64,000 bases of DNA from an uncultured Clostridia bacterium (GCA_947168855.1 CAMVNO010000009.1:1-64000); one strand, 5' to 3'. Shown: positions 48,666 to 58,461, numbered from the stretch's first letter. The notes: generated by a model from the sequence alone, not told the origin. Numbers and translations are program-made.

Positions 48666-50693
48666 TCACTTATGCGTCTTTTCCCTTGCGCGCCTGTGCG
48701 CACCGATCTGACCGGGCTTCAGGTCGCTCTTCTTCTGCGTCGGCTTTTCACCCTTCAGGGCAAGGATCGCGTCGCGAAGCTTCGCCGCGGTCTCGAATTC
48801 GAGCTCGCGCGCCGCCTGCTGCATCTGTTCGGTCAGCACGGCGATGCGCTCCTTCTTCTGCCATTCGGTGAGGCTTTCCGGCGGTTCGTCCTCGCGGCGC
48901 GAGATCACCAGCGTGTCGTAGACCTTCTTCTGAATCGTCTGCGGCACGATGCCGTGCTCCTGATTATACGCCATCTGCTTTGCGCGGCGGCGGGCGGTCT
49001 CGTCCATCGCGCGGCGCATCGATTCCGTGATGCTGTCGGCATACAGGATGACGCGTCCCTCGGCGTTTCGCGCGGCTCTGCCGATGGTCTGAATGAGGCT
49101 CGTTTCGCTGCGCAGAAAGCCTTCCTTGTCGGCGTCCAGGATCGCGACGAGCCCCACCTCGGGAAGGTCGAGCCCCTCGCGCAAAAGGTTGATGCCGACG
49201 AGCGCGTCGAATTCGCCGAGTCTCAGATCGCGGATGATCTCCATGCGGTCCAGCGTGTCGATGTCGCTGTGCATATAGCGCACGCGCACGCCCATGCGGT
49301 CGAGGTATTCGGTCAGGTCCTCCGCCATGCGCTTGGTGAGCGTCGTGATGAGCGTCCGAAAGCCCTTTTCCGCCTGCATGCGGACTTCGCTCAGAAGGTC
49401 GTCGATCTGCCCCTTGACGGGACGCACCGTGACCTCCGGGTCGACGAGCCCGGTCGGGCGGATGATCTGTTCGGCGACGACGTTCGCGCGCGAAAGCTCA
49501 AAGCTTGCGGGCGTTGCGGACACGCAGACGAGCTGCGGCACGCGCGCCAGAAATTCGTCGAATTTCAGCGGGCGGTTGTCCCTTGCGCTCGGCAGCCGGA
49601 AGCCGTATTCGACCAGCGCGTCCTTCCTTGCGCGGTCGCCGCGGAACATGCCGCCTACCTGCGGCAGCGTGACGTGGCTTTCGTCGACGAACATCAGAAA
49701 ATCCTTCGGGAAATAGTCGATCAGCGTAAACGGCGGCTCGCCGGGTTTTCTGCCGTCAAAATAGCGAGAGTAGTTTTCGATGCCGCTGCAGAACCCGATC
49801 TCCTGCATCATCTCGATGTCGTGCAGCACGCGCGAGCGGATGCGCTCCGCCTCCAGCGGGCGGTTGGTGTCGAGGAACATCTGCTCCTGCACCTCCATGT
49901 CCGCTTCGATTTCGCGAAGCGCCTGCTGCATCTTTTCCTGCCCCGTCGCGTAGTGCGAGGCGGGGAAGATCGCGACATGGCTGCGGCGGGAAATGATCTC
50001 GCCGGTCAGCACGTTGATCTCCGCAATGCGCTCGATCTCGTCGCCGAAGAAGGAGATGCGCAGCGCCTTGTCGGTCCAGTTCACGGGGTAGATGTCGAGC
50101 GTGTCGCCATGGGAACGGAACGTCCCGCGCGAAAAGTCCATGTCGTTGCGCTGGTACTGGTTTTCGATGAGCCGGCGCATGACGTCGCGGCGGTCGATCT
50201 CCATGCCCTCGCGGAGCGAAATGGACAGCTTGAGGTACTCTTTGGGATCGCCGAGCCCGTAGATGCACGACACCGACGCGACGATGATGACGTCGTTCCG
50301 CTCGTTCAGAGCGCAGGTCGCGGAATGCCGCAGCTTGTCGATCTCGTCGTTCACGTCGATCGTCTTTTCGATGTAGGTGTCGGAGGCGGGCAGGTACGCT
50401 TCGGGCTGATAGTAGTCGTAGTACGACACAAAGAACTCCACCGCGGAGTCCGGAAACAGCTCCTTGAACTCGGAGCAGAGCTGCGCGGCGAGCGTTTTGT
50501 TATGGGCAAGCACGAGCGTGGGCTTCTGCACACGCTCGATGACCTTTGCCATGGTATAGGTTTTTCCGCTTCCCGTGACGCCCAGAAGCACGGACAGGGG
50601 ATTGCCGGCTTCGATGCTCTTTGCGAGCGTTTCGATCGCCTGCGGCTGATCGCCCTGCGGCTCATAGGGGGAAACGACCTTGAATCTGCCCAT
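48666..50693 (-). CDS. uvrB: excinuclease ABC subunit B
   Basis: The 675-residue nucleotide-excision-repair helicase loads UvrC at damage. It has Walker [11 protein letters not shown], the beta-hairpin [15 protein letters not shown], helicase motifs ([32 protein letters not shown]) and a C-terminal UVR domain ([20 protein letters not shown]). The ATG at 50693 overlaps the stop of the Dabb gene. uvrA does not follow. Confidence 0.97.
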   Translation of the reverse strand: MGRFKVVSPYEPQGDQPQAIETLAKSIEAGNPLSVLLGVTGSGKTYTMAKVIERVQKPTLVLAHNKTLAAQLCSEFKELFPDSAVEFFVSYYDYYQPEAYLPASDTYIEKTIDVNDEIDKLRHSATCALNERNDVIIVASVSCIYGLGDPKEYLKLSISLREGMEIDRRDVMRRLIENQYQRNDMDFSRGTFRSHGDTLDIYPVNWTDKALRISFFGDEIERIAEINVLTGEIISRRSHVAIFPASHYATGQEKMQQALREIEADMEVQEQMFLDTNRPLEAERIRSRVLHDIEMMQEIGFCSGIENYSRYFDGRKPGEPPFTLIDYFPKDFLMFVDESHVTLPQVGGMFRGDRARKDALVEYGFRLPSARDNRPLKFDEFLARVPQLVCVSATPASFELSRANVVAEQIIRPTGLVDPEVTVRPVKGQIDDLLSEVRMQAEKGFRTLITTLTKRMAEDLTEYLDRMGVRVRYMHSDIDTLDRMEIIRDLRLGEFDALVGINLLREGLDLPEVGLVAILDADKEGFLRSETSLIQTIGRAARNAEGRVILYADSITESMRRAMDETARRRAKQMAYNQEHGIVPQTIQKKVYDTLVISRREDEPPESLTEWQKKERIAVLTEQMQQAARELEFETAAKLRDAILALKGEKPTQKKSDLKPGQIGAHRRAREKTHK

Positions 50694-50977
50694 CAATACT
50701 CGAAATCGACGGTCTTCGATTCCAGACAGTGCGCGTGGATATAGACGCGCGCCGCGTTGTGGTCCGGATGCTGATCGTAGATTTTGAGGTCCTCCTTCGT
50801 TTTGCAGTCGACGAGCAGCGCCATGTCGAAGCTTCTCGGGGAGTGCATGAAATCGGCGCCGATCTGCATCGAAACGATCTCGGGGATCTTGTCGACGAGC
50901 GCGTACAGGGAGTCGCGCACGACGGGGATGTTTTCCTTCGGGTTTTCAAACCGGAACAGAACGATGTGCTTGATCAT
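50693..50977 (-). CDS. Dabb (stress-responsive alpha/beta barrel) protein
   Basis: The 94-residue protein starts [13 protein letters not shown] and has [20 protein letters not shown] and the typical end of the Dabb fold. These dimers occur in many small hydrophobic-substrate or unknown proteins. GGAGG precedes the ATG. It is co-transcribed with uvrB. Reaction unknown. Confidence 0.85.
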   Translation of the reverse strand: MIKHIVLFRFENPKENIPVVRDSLYALVDKIPEIVSMQIGADFMHSPRSFDMALLVDCKTKEDLKIYDQHPDHNAARVYIHAHCLESKTVDFEY

Positions 50978-51052
50978 AAAAATACCTCCATTTTTCTGTA
51001 ACAGACAATAAAATGTTCAAATTGAGAACTGTATTGACGCGGGAAATTGAGG

Positions 51053-51073
51053 CTTCCCCTTTGAGGGGAAGGC
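51053..51073. repeat. fragment of the CTTCCCCT...AGGGGAAG repeat
   Basis: CTTCCCCTTTGAGGGGAAG hairpin just after the deoD stop. It belongs with 32536 and 35038. The T-rich flank is weak, so it may still act as the deoD terminator. Confidence 0.6.
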
Positions 51074-51080
51074 AGGGCAG

Positions 51081-51791
51081 TTACTCCGCGATGGACAGCG
51101 CCACGCGGATCATCTGATCGAACGCGGTCTGCCGCTGTTCCGGCGTCGTTTCCTCATGCGTGCCGATGATGTCGCTGATCGTGTCGATCGCGAGCGCCTT
51201 TTTGCCGCAGCGGGCGGCGTTCATATAGAGCGCGGCGGCTTCCATCTCCGCGGCGAGCACGCCCATCTTGCGCCAGCTTTTCCACGCCTCGGGATCGTCG
51301 TCGTAGAACACGTCGGAGCTCATCAGGTTGCCGACCATGTACCGCGCGCCGATCGCCTCGCAGGCGTCGACCGCCTTTCGGACGAGCCCGAAATCCGCGA
51401 TAGGCGCGAACGTGCCGGGCAGATTGAACTGCGCGGCATAGTTCGAATTTGTGCAGGCGCCCATGCCGATGACGATGTCGAAGAGCCGGAGATCGGGATG
51501 GTACGCGCCCGCGCTTCCGACGCGGATGATGCTGTCCACATCATAGAAATGGAAGAGCTCGTAGGAATAGATGCCGATCGAGGGATTGCCCATGCCGCTT
51601 GCCATGACGGATACGCGCTTGCCCCCGTAGGTGCCGGTATATCCGTACACGTTGCGGATGCCCGTGACGAGCCTGGGATCCTCAAGGTACGTTTCCGCAA
51701 TGAACTTTGCGCGCAGGGGATCGCCCGGCATCAGCACGGTCTTTGCAAAATCGCCCTTGTTTGCGCCGTTGTGGGGAGTGATCGTCGCCAT
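51081..51791 (-). CDS. deoD: purine nucleoside phosphorylase DeoD
   Basis: The 236-residue enzyme splits purine (deoxy)nucleosides with phosphate. It starts MATITPHNGANKGDFAKTVL and has MPGDPLRAK, ASGMGNPSIGIYSYEL, VGSAGAYHP, EMEAAALYMNA and the catalytic Asp in TISDII. The homo-hexameric family length is normal. It stands before a YbjQ-type protein. Confidence 0.96.
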   Translation of the reverse strand: MATITPHNGANKGDFAKTVLMPGDPLRAKFIAETYLEDPRLVTGIRNVYGYTGTYGGKRVSVMASGMGNPSIGIYSYELFHFYDVDSIIRVGSAGAYHPDLRLFDIVIGMGACTNSNYAAQFNLPGTFAPIADFGLVRKAVDACEAIGARYMVGNLMSSDVFYDDDPEAWKSWRKMGVLAAEMEAAALYMNAARCGKKALAIDTISDIIGTHEETTPEQRQTAFDQMIRVALSIAE

Positions 51792-51809
51792 AGCCGCTCT
51801 CCCTTCCGG

Positions 51810-52124
51810 TTACGAAAGGAACTTGACCGCGGTGCCGTAAGCAAAGACTTCTGCAGCGCCCTGCATGACCTCGGAGGATGCGTAGCGGATCCCGATGACG
51901 GCGTCCGCGCCGAGCGCTTCCGCTTCCCTGACCATTCGGTCGGTCGCGATCTGTCTTGCTTCGTTCAGCATTTCGGTATAGCTCTCGATCTCGCCGCCGA
52001 CGAGATTCTTGAAGCCTGCGAGGAAGTCCTTTCCTACATGCTTCGTCTGAACGGTTGCGCCCTTGACGAGACCGAGCGCGGCGATCGTTTTTCCGGGAAC
52101 GGATTCAATGGTGTACAGATACAT
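51810..52124 (-). CDS. YbjQ/UPF0145 family protein
   Basis: The 104-residue protein contains the YbjQ core: SVPGKTIAALGLVKGATVQT, then FKNLVGGEIESYTEMLNEAR and ADAVIGIRYASSEVM. The family forms pentamers and is sometimes annotated as heavy-metal binding; its function is not known. AAAGGAG precedes the ATG. Confidence 0.9.
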   Translation of the reverse strand: MYLYTIESVPGKTIAALGLVKGATVQTKHVGKDFLAGFKNLVGGEIESYTEMLNEARQIATDRMVREAEALGADAVIGIRYASSEVMQGAAEVFAYGTAVKFLS

Positions 52125-52140
52125 GGTTTTATCTCCTTTC

Positions 52141-53847
52141 TTATTTAAGACCGAGAAGCTTTGAAAGCTTCGCGTCCATGTCGTTCATCAGGTTCGTGAG
52201 CTTTTCTTCGACCGCCGCGTCGTTTTCCGCGTGCGCGCCGATGTACAGCTTGAGCTTCGGCTCCGTGCCGGAGGGACGCACCGTGACCCACGCACCGTCC
52301 GAAAGCGTATAGCGCAGCACGTTCGATTTCGGCAGCCCCGTCTTTGCGGGCTCGTTGAAGTCCTCCGCCTTTGTGACCGCGACGCCCGCGATCCCGGAAA
52401 GCGGCTGCTTGCGGAGCAGCGCCATCGCGTTCTGGATCGCCTCGATGCCCGCCTTGCCCTCGAGCGTGTAGGACTTGACCTTTTCGCGGTAGAAGCCGTA
52501 GATCCCGTAGATCTCCTGCAGCGCGTCGTACAGCGTCATGCCGCGTTCCTTGTAGACCACGCACGCCTCCGCCACGAGCATCGCCGCGCAGATCGCGTCC
52601 TTGTCGCGCACGAAGCTGCCCGCGAGGAAGCCGTAGCTTTCCTCAAAGCCGAACAGGAACGTGTGCTCGTGCGTCTGTTCGCACCGCGCGATCTCCTCCG
52701 CAATGAAGCGGAAGCCGGTCAGCACCTCTTTCATCGCCACGCCGAACTTTGCGCAGATCGCGTCCGCAAGCTGCGTGGACACGATCGAGCGCACGACAAG
52801 CCCGTTTTCCGGCAGCTTGCCGGTCGCCTTGTAACTCGAAAGCAGGGAGTGGATCAGGATCGCGCCGATCTGATTGCCGGTCAGAACCGCCCAGTCGCCG
52901 TCGGTCTTTTTGACCGCAAGCCCCAGCCGGTCGCTGTCCGGGTCCGTGCCGATGATGACCGTCGCGCCGACCTCTTCCGCATAGCGGAACGCCAGCGTGA
53001 ACGCGTTCGGATCCTCGGGGTTCGGCGCCTTGACCGTGGGGAAGCTGCCGTCCGGCGCTTCCTGTTCTTTGACGACCGTGACGTTCGTCACGCCGATGCG
53101 CCGGAGAACCTCGCGCACCGGCACGTTGCCGGATCCGTGCAGCGGGGTGTAGACGAGCTTCAGGTCCCTGCCCTTTGCCTTGACGAGCTCCGGCTGCGTC
53201 AGAAGCGACATGGTCTTTTGATAATAGATCTCGTCGACACCAGCGCCGATCAGTTCGATCGTGCCGTCCTTGATCGCTTCGTCAAACGGCTTATACGCGG
53301 TTTTGAAGCCCTCAACCGCGCGGATGTGCCTGGTGATCTCGTTCGCAAGTTCCGGCGCCGCCTGCCCCGCGGTCGGTCCGTAGACCTTGTAGCCGTTGTA
53401 CTTCGGCGGGTTGTGGCTTGCCGTGATCACAACGCCCGCGTCGCATTTGAGCTCGCGCACGGTGAAGCTGAGCTGCGGCACGGAATGGAGCGTGGAATAG
53501 AGATAGACGTGCACGCCGTGCGCCGCCAGCACGCAGGCGGTCTCCTTGGCAAAGAGGTCGGAGCAGTGCCGCGAATCGTACGCGATGCACACGCGCGCGG
53601 TGCCCCTGACGCTTTCGTCGAGATAGCGCGCAAGCCCTTCGGTCGCCTTGCGGACGTTGTAGATGTTCATGCGGTTGTCGCCCGCGCCCAGAATCCCGCG
53701 CAGGCCCGCCGTGCCGAACTCGAGCTCGGTATAGAAGCGTTCCTCGATCTCCGCGGGATCGTCCTTGATCAAAGCGAGCTCCGCTTTGGTCTGTTCGTCG
53801 ATGTCGGGACTGTTCATCCAGAGTGCATAGCGTTCAGAAGCTGTCAT
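52141..53847 (-). CDS. pgcA: phosphoglucomutase/phosphomannomutase
   Basis: The 568-residue enzyme converts sugar 1- and 6-phosphates. The phosphoserine loop is TASHNPPKYNGYKVYG, the metal loop GTDPDSDRLG, the sugar-binding loop GFEESYGF and the phosphate loop RPSGTEPKLK. The length matches PgcA of Firmicutes. It overlaps the pseudouridine synthase stop by four bases. Confidence 0.94.
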   Translation of the reverse strand: MTASERYALWMNSPDIDEQTKAELALIKDDPAEIEERFYTELEFGTAGLRGILGAGDNRMNIYNVRKATEGLARYLDESVRGTARVCIAYDSRHCSDLFAKETACVLAAHGVHVYLYSTLHSVPQLSFTVRELKCDAGVVITASHNPPKYNGYKVYGPTAGQAAPELANEITRHIRAVEGFKTAYKPFDEAIKDGTIELIGAGVDEIYYQKTMSLLTQPELVKAKGRDLKLVYTPLHGSGNVPVREVLRRIGVTNVTVVKEQEAPDGSFPTVKAPNPEDPNAFTLAFRYAEEVGATVIIGTDPDSDRLGLAVKKTDGDWAVLTGNQIGAILIHSLLSSYKATGKLPENGLVVRSIVSTQLADAICAKFGVAMKEVLTGFRFIAEEIARCEQTHEHTFLFGFEESYGFLAGSFVRDKDAICAAMLVAEACVVYKERGMTLYDALQEIYGIYGFYREKVKSYTLEGKAGIEAIQNAMALLRKQPLSGIAGVAVTKAEDFNEPAKTGLPKSNVLRYTLSDGAWVTVRPSGTEPKLKLYIGAHAENDAAVEEKLTNLMNDMDAKLSKLLGLK

Positions 53848-55142
53848 CGTCTTTCCTCCGTAAAAAGGTTCAGATTGAGTTCCCGGGTGCTTTCAAAGGT
53901 CTTGCCGAGCACCGTCAGCCGCTTGTGCAGCAGGCACTGGCGGCGTTTTTTATATCGCTTGTTCGCGTCGCGGTCGCCGTACTTGTCGTCGCCGAGCACG
54001 GGGCAGCCGATCGCGCTCATCTGCACGCGGATCTGGTGCGTGCGTCCCGTAAAGAGCCGGATCTCACAAAGCGAAAGATCGCGCTTCGTTTCGAGCACGC
54101 GCACGGCAAGCTCCATGCGCAGAGCGTCCGGATCGCTTTCCGGACAGAGCCGCATATACGCGGCGTCCGCGTCCTTTTTCGCAAAATGCGTACAGCGTCC
54201 GTCCTTCGGGCGCCCGACGACGATCGCGTGGTAGATCTTTTCGGTCTCGTGCCGGTAAAACGCCTCCGAAAGCGCGTCGCGCATCGCCTCCGTGCGGGCG
54301 AAGACGACCAGCCCTTCGGTGTTCGCGTCGAGGCGGTGGACGGGGAAGAGCGGATCGAAGATACCGGACAGCTCGCCCAAAAGCTCGCCTTCGACCTCCG
54401 CGCCCGCGTTCTTGTCCACGACAAGAATTTCGTCGTCGAAATACACGCCGCTGCACACCTCGTACGCGGGCAGAAGCTTCAGCGCCGCGGGGTATTCCCG
54501 CCAAGCGGGGATCGACCAGAAGGTCATCGGTTCATTCTGCGTCGGGTGCTTCACCGTGAGCGTGTACGCCCAGAGCCGGATCTGCGTGCCGGGCTTTGCC
54601 TTCGGGTTATAGCGCATGTCGCCCAGAATCGGCAGTCCTCTGCTCGATAGCTGCACGCGGATCTGGTGCGGACGGCCGGTGAGAAGCTCCACGTCCAAAA
54701 GCGACGTGCCGTTTTCGCGGGCAAGCGTGCGGTAGCGCAGGATCGCCTTTTTCGCGCCGTCCGTGCCCTCGGGCACGACGCGCGTCGTGTTGGTCCGTTC
54801 GTCCTTATAGAGCCAGTCGACGCATTCGCCGGACGCGGGGGCGTTTCCCTCGACGATCGCGACGTAGCGCTTGTGCGCGGTGCGGTCCTTGAACTGACTT
54901 GTGAGCCGTCCCGCCGCCTTGCTGGTTCTCGCAAAGACCATCACGCCGCCGACCGGGCGGTCGAGCCGGTGCACCAGTCCGAGATACGCCTCGCCGGGCT
55001 TATGGTACCGCTCCTTGATGTACGCCTTGCACAAAGACAGCAGGTCCGCGTCGCCCGAAGCGTCCGCCTGCACCGGCAGGTTTTCGGGCTTTTCGACCAC
55101 CAGGAGGTGGTTGTCTTCAAATAAAATATGCGGCGCGCTCAT
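53844..55142 (-). CDS. pseudouridine synthase with two tandem RluA-type domains
   Basis: The 432-residue protein holds two full RluA-family catalytic domains: the first with HRLDRPVGG (Asp61) and TGRPHQIRVQ (156-165), the second with HRLDANTEG (Asp272) and TGRTHQIRVQ near 365. Usual RluA/C/D proteins have one such domain in 220-330 residues. No S4 domain is present. ATGA overlaps join it to both neighbours. It could modify two uridines or act as an internal dimer. Confidence 0.88.
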   Translation of the reverse strand: MSAPHILFEDNHLLVVEKPENLPVQADASGDADLLSLCKAYIKERYHKPGEAYLGLVHRLDRPVGGVMVFARTSKAAGRLTSQFKDRTAHKRYVAIVEGNAPASGECVDWLYKDERTNTTRVVPEGTDGAKKAILRYRTLARENGTSLLDVELLTGRPHQIRVQLSSRGLPILGDMRYNPKAKPGTQIRLWAYTLTVKHPTQNEPMTFWSIPAWREYPAALKLLPAYEVCSGVYFDDEILVVDKNAGAEVEGELLGELSGIFDPLFPVHRLDANTEGLVVFARTEAMRDALSEAFYRHETEKIYHAIVVGRPKDGRCTHFAKKDADAAYMRLCPESDPDALRMELAVRVLETKRDLSLCEIRLFTGRTHQIRVQMSAIGCPVLGDDKYGDRDANKRYKKRRQCLLHKRLTVLGKTFESTRELNLNLFTEERR

Positions 55143-56002
55143 GCGTTCGTCCACCGTCCGCTCGCGCCGCAGGGCAGGATCAGATTGCCGCGCGCGATCG
55201 GCAGACCGATCTCGCCGGCTTCGGCGGTTCCGCCCTTGATCGCAAGCTGCAGCACGTTTGAAAGCACGGTCGGCGCAAGACCGGTCGTGTAGGAATTGAT
55301 GAGAAAGAAACAGGGGTCGGGGGAGAGCAGCCCGGCGCAGAGCTCGACGAGCGGATAGAGGTCGTTTTCGATCTTCCACATCTCGCCGGTGGGACCTCTG
55401 CCGTAGCTCGGCGGGTCCATCAGGATGCCGTCGTAGCGGTTGCCGCGCCGGATCTCGCGCTTCACGAACTTCACGCAGTCGTCGACGATGTAGCGGATCG
55501 GCGCCGCCTGAAGCCCCGAAGCCGCGGCGTTGTCCTTTGCCCAGGCGACCATGCCCTTCGCCGCGTCGACATGCACGACCTCCGCGCCGGACTTTGCGCA
55601 GGCGCAGGTCGCGCCGCCGGTGTACGCAAAGAGGTTCAGCACCTTTGCGGGGCGCCCCGTGCGTTTTTGAAAGGCTTCGATCCCGCTTCGCATCCAGTCC
55701 CAGTTAACCGCCTGCTCGGGAAAGAGCCCCGTGTGCTTGAAGCCGGTCGGACGCACGATGAACGTAAGATCGCGATAGGCGATCGTCCATTGCTCGGGAA
55801 GCTGTTTTCTGTATTCCCAATGCCCGCCGCCGGAAGCGCTTCTGTGATAGATCGCGTCGGCGCGTTCGCCGGCGCGCGGGTCCATCGTCCAGACCGCCTG
55901 CGGATCGGGACGCAAAAGCGTCACGCCGCCCCAGCGCTCCAGCTTGTCGCCGTTGCCCGCGTCGAGGATCGCGTAGTCCTTCCAGCCGGAAGCAAGATAC
56001 AT
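55139..56002 (-). CDS. class I SAM-dependent methyltransferase (RlmI/RlmK-like)
   Basis: The 287-residue protein has the SAM loop VLNLFAYTGGATCACAKSGA, a motif II VHVDAAKGMVAWAKDN and the motif IV DPPSYGRG, as in rRNA methyltransferases. There is no PUA domain. GGAGG lies before the ATG at 56002. It shares an operon with the pseudouridine synthase, which supports RNA as substrate. The exact base is not known. Confidence 0.82.
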   Translation of the reverse strand: MYLASGWKDYAILDAGNGDKLERWGGVTLLRPDPQAVWTMDPRAGERADAIYHRSASGGGHWEYRKQLPEQWTIAYRDLTFIVRPTGFKHTGLFPEQAVNWDWMRSGIEAFQKRTGRPAKVLNLFAYTGGATCACAKSGAEVVHVDAAKGMVAWAKDNAAASGLQAAPIRYIVDDCVKFVKREIRRGNRYDGILMDPPSYGRGPTGEMWKIENDLYPLVELCAGLLSPDPCFFLINSYTTGLAPTVLSNVLQLAIKGGTAEAGEIGLPIARGNLILPCGASGRWTNA

Positions 56003-56015
56003 AGGTTTCCTCCCG

Positions 56016-57308
56016 TTACTCGTCGTCGGCGCGCAGAATGTCCGCGCCGATCGCCCGGAATTTACTGTCGAGGTATTCATAGCCGCGGTCGATGTAGCCG
56101 ATGTTGTGCACGCGCGTTTCGCCGCCCGCCATGAGCCCCGCCACGATCAGCGCGGCGCCCGCGCGAAGATCGCTTGCAAAGATGTCCGTTCCGCGCAGGT
56201 TCTCCACGCCCTTGACGCGCGCCACGCGCTTCGAGATCGAAATGCTTGCGCCGAGCTTTCGGAGCTCTTTGACGTGGTTGAACCGGTTTTCGAAGATGTT
56301 TTCGGTGATCACGCTCGTGCCCGTCGCCGTCGACAGATACGCCATCATCGGCTGCTGCAGATCGGTGGGGAAGCCCGGGTAGACCATCGTGCGGAAGCTT
56401 ACGGGACGCGGGCGTTCCTTCATGGTGACGCGCAGGAAGAAGTCGCGTCCGTCGTCGCCCTCGATCACGCGCGCGCCGCTTTCCATCAGCTTCGCGGAGA
56501 TCGCCTCCATATGCGTCGGGATCACGTTCTTGATGACCACGTCGCCGCGCGTCGCCGCCGCCGCGATCATGTAGGTCCCGGTCTCGATCTGATCGGGAAT
56601 GATCGAATACGAACAGCCGCGCAGCTTCTTGCGTCCCTGGATACGGATCACGTCGGTGCCCGCGCCGCGGACCGAAGCGCCCATCATGTTCAAAAAGTTT
56701 GCCACGTCGACGACGTGCGGTTCCTTGGCGACGTTTTGAAGCACCGTCGTGCCCTCCGCTCTCGTCGCCGCCAGCATCACGTTGATCGTCGCGCCGACGG
56801 AAACGACGTCGAAGAAGATCTCCGCGCCCTTTAATTTCGTCGCCTGCGCGCGAAGGACGTTGCGGCTTTCGTCCATGTAGATCTTCGCGCCGAGCGCGCG
56901 CATGCCCTTGATGTGCTGGTCGATGGGCCGGGGACCGATCACGCAGCCGCCCGGCAGCGCAAGCTCGATCTCGCCGTACGTGCCGAGCATGGCGCCGAGC
57001 AGGTAGTAGGACGCGCGCATGGAGCTGACCTTTGCGGAGGTTGCGTCGCGCGTGTTGATCGTCGACGGGTCGATGCGCATGCAGCCGCCCTCGGTCATGT
57101 CGACCTTGGCGCCGAGCCCGCTCAGGATCTCGCGGAGGCTTTCCACGTCCGCAATGTTCGGCAGGTTTTCGAGGATGCAGGGCTCGCCGGCGAGGATCGC
57201 CGCGGGGATGATCGCAACCGCCGCGTTTTTCGCGCCGGAAATCGTCACCGTGCCCTCAAGCCGCTTGCTGCCGTGAATGCTGTAAAAAGGATTCATATGG
57301 TGTTCCAT
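56016..57308 (-). CDS. murA: UDP-GlcNAc enolpyruvyl transferase MurA (second copy)
   Basis: The 430-residue paralogue of the dcw-cluster MurA has SGAKNAAVAII (Lys/Asn pair), the catalytic-Cys loop PGGCVIGPRPIDQH and PGFPTDLQQP. Gram-positive bacteria often carry two MurA enzymes. The Shine-Dalgarno site is weak (AAAGAAAG). It overlaps no neighbour and is followed 13 bases later by the methyltransferase, so it may head that operon. Confidence 0.94.
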   Translation of the reverse strand: MEHHMNPFYSIHGSKRLEGTVTISGAKNAAVAIIPAAILAGEPCILENLPNIADVESLREILSGLGAKVDMTEGGCMRIDPSTINTRDATSAKVSSMRASYYLLGAMLGTYGEIELALPGGCVIGPRPIDQHIKGMRALGAKIYMDESRNVLRAQATKLKGAEIFFDVVSVGATINVMLAATRAEGTTVLQNVAKEPHVVDVANFLNMMGASVRGAGTDVIRIQGRKKLRGCSYSIIPDQIETGTYMIAAAATRGDVVIKNVIPTHMEAISAKLMESGARVIEGDDGRDFFLRVTMKERPRPVSFRTMVYPGFPTDLQQPMMAYLSTATGTSVITENIFENRFNHVKELRKLGASISISKRVARVKGVENLRGTDIFASDLRAGAALIVAGLMAGGETRVHNIGYIDRGYEYLDSKFRAIGADILRADDE

Positions 57309-57343
57309 GACTTTCTTTCTGTCTTTACAAAGGGTTTCTATTT

Positions 57344-57372
57344 AGTTTAACGGATTTTCGGCTTCCCGTCAA
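57344..57372 (-). promoter_or_regulatory. promoter of the second murA
   Basis: Minus strand TTGACG (57367-57372), 17 bases, TAAACT (57344-57349). The -35 overlaps the stop of the solute-binding protein gene. Confidence 0.65.
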
Positions 57373-58217
57373 CCGTTCACGCCCCATTCCACGCCGTTTT
57401 CGCGCGCCCATTCCCGGAAGGTGCCGTCGAGCTGCCAGCTGTAGAAGAGCTCGCTCGTCAGGTCGAGCAGAACGGAGTCCTTCTTGGCGATCGCGTAATA
57501 GGGGATCGCGCCGATGTCGTACGGCAGGATCTTTGTGCGCGATTCGTGCCAGCTCTGCGCCACGGTTCGCGGCAGACACGCGCCGTCCGCCGTTCCGGCG
57601 CGCAGCATGACGCGCATGGAGTAGTAATCCGCGCACGGGCGGATGACAAGCGCCGGCTCGACCGACTTCACGTATTCCTTCAGCAGCTTTTCGGAAGGCG
57701 TGCTCTCGAGCACGGCGATCGTCTTCTCCGCAAGCGAATCGAACGATTCGTACGCAAGGATCACGCAGCGGTCCGTGAAGAACGGGACCGTGCTTCTTTC
57801 GTAGCCGTCCTGTTTGAAAGCGTCCATGCTCATGAGCACGAGATCCAGCTCGCCGTCGTTCATGCGCCACGGCGCGGTGTAGCGGTCGACCTCAACGAGC
57901 GTCAGACCCTCGGTGTCTCCGAAGATCAGCGTCGCAAGCTCGTCCGCGACCGATTGTTCGTAGCCCCTGCCGCCCCGATACATGCCCTCGAGGTCGGTAT
58001 CCACGCCGATGCGCAGCACGCCGTTGCTCCGGATCACGTCCAGCTCCGGACTTGAAAGCGCGGTCGCGGTCGGGCGGTTGATCAGCACCAGCACGGTCAC
58101 GAGCAGCACGCCCACGGCGGCGGCAAGGATCGGCTTGATCGGAAGCTTTTCCTGCCAGCCCGGCCGCAGGAGGCGTTTTTTCTTCGGTTTTAAATCCTCA
58201 TTGAATTTTGTTTCCAC
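57369..58217 (-). CDS. membrane-anchored family 3 solute-binding protein
   Basis: The 282-residue protein starts with GTG at 58217, has a basic cytosolic tail, one transmembrane segment (about 29-46) and a periplasmic-binding-protein type II domain (VLRIGVDTDLEGMYRGGRGY, GELDLVLMSMDAFKQDG, KTIAVLESTPSEKLLKEYVK). No permease or ATPase gene adjoins it. No Shine-Dalgarno site precedes the GTG; the same frame continues upstream to ATG AAA TAA at 58257-58265, a stop at codon three. It may be a sensor-like domain or a damaged gene. Confidence 0.75.
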   Translation of the reverse strand: METKFNEDLKPKKKRLLRPGWQEKLPIKPILAAAVGVLLVTVLVLINRPTATALSSPELDVIRSNGVLRIGVDTDLEGMYRGGRGYEQSVADELATLIFGDTEGLTLVEVDRYTAPWRMNDGELDLVLMSMDAFKQDGYERSTVPFFTDRCVILAYESFDSLAEKTIAVLESTPSEKLLKEYVKSVEPALVIRPCADYYSMRVMLRAGTADGACLPRTVAQSWHESRTKILPYDIGAIPYYAIAKKDSVLLDLTSELFYSWQLDGTFREWARENGVEWGVNG

Positions 58218-58303
58218 GTCGTCGCGGGCTTCGCTGAGCTCGCGAAGGTTTTTTTATTTCATAAGAAAACCATCGCGTCGCCTTACTTCGCCGCTCCTCC
58301 TTT

Positions 58304-58384
58304 CCGCAAAAGGTCACGCTCGGTTTTTCTGTTCGGTTGTAAACGCCCTCACGACGAAAAACCGTTGCTACCAACCTTTTGCGG
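58304..58384 (-). promoter_or_regulatory. structured leader with nested inverted repeats
   Basis: CCGCAAAAGGT (58304-58314) pairs with ACCTTTTGCGG (58374-58384), and inside CGGTTTTT (58321-58328) pairs with AAAAACCG (58357-58364). On the minus strand it lies upstream of the solute-binding protein gene, followed by AAAGGAGGAG. It may be a leader RNA. The gap 58218-58461 holds no convincing gene. Confidence 0.5.
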
Positions 58385-58461
58385 GGGTCGCGCCTCCGGC
58401 GCATTTTAATATACTCCGATAATAGTATAGCAAATAAATCATAAATAGAAAAGAGAAAACC

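Noticed and set aside
48672..50744. 690-residue plus-strand reading frame opposite uvrB
   Set aside because: It covers uvrB exactly in antisense and shows low-complexity Arg/Val/Asp composition, a codon-bias shadow.
58198..58404. 68-residue minus-strand frame rich in Arg
   Set aside because: It lies over the structured leader, lacks a ribosome-binding site and has shadow-like composition.
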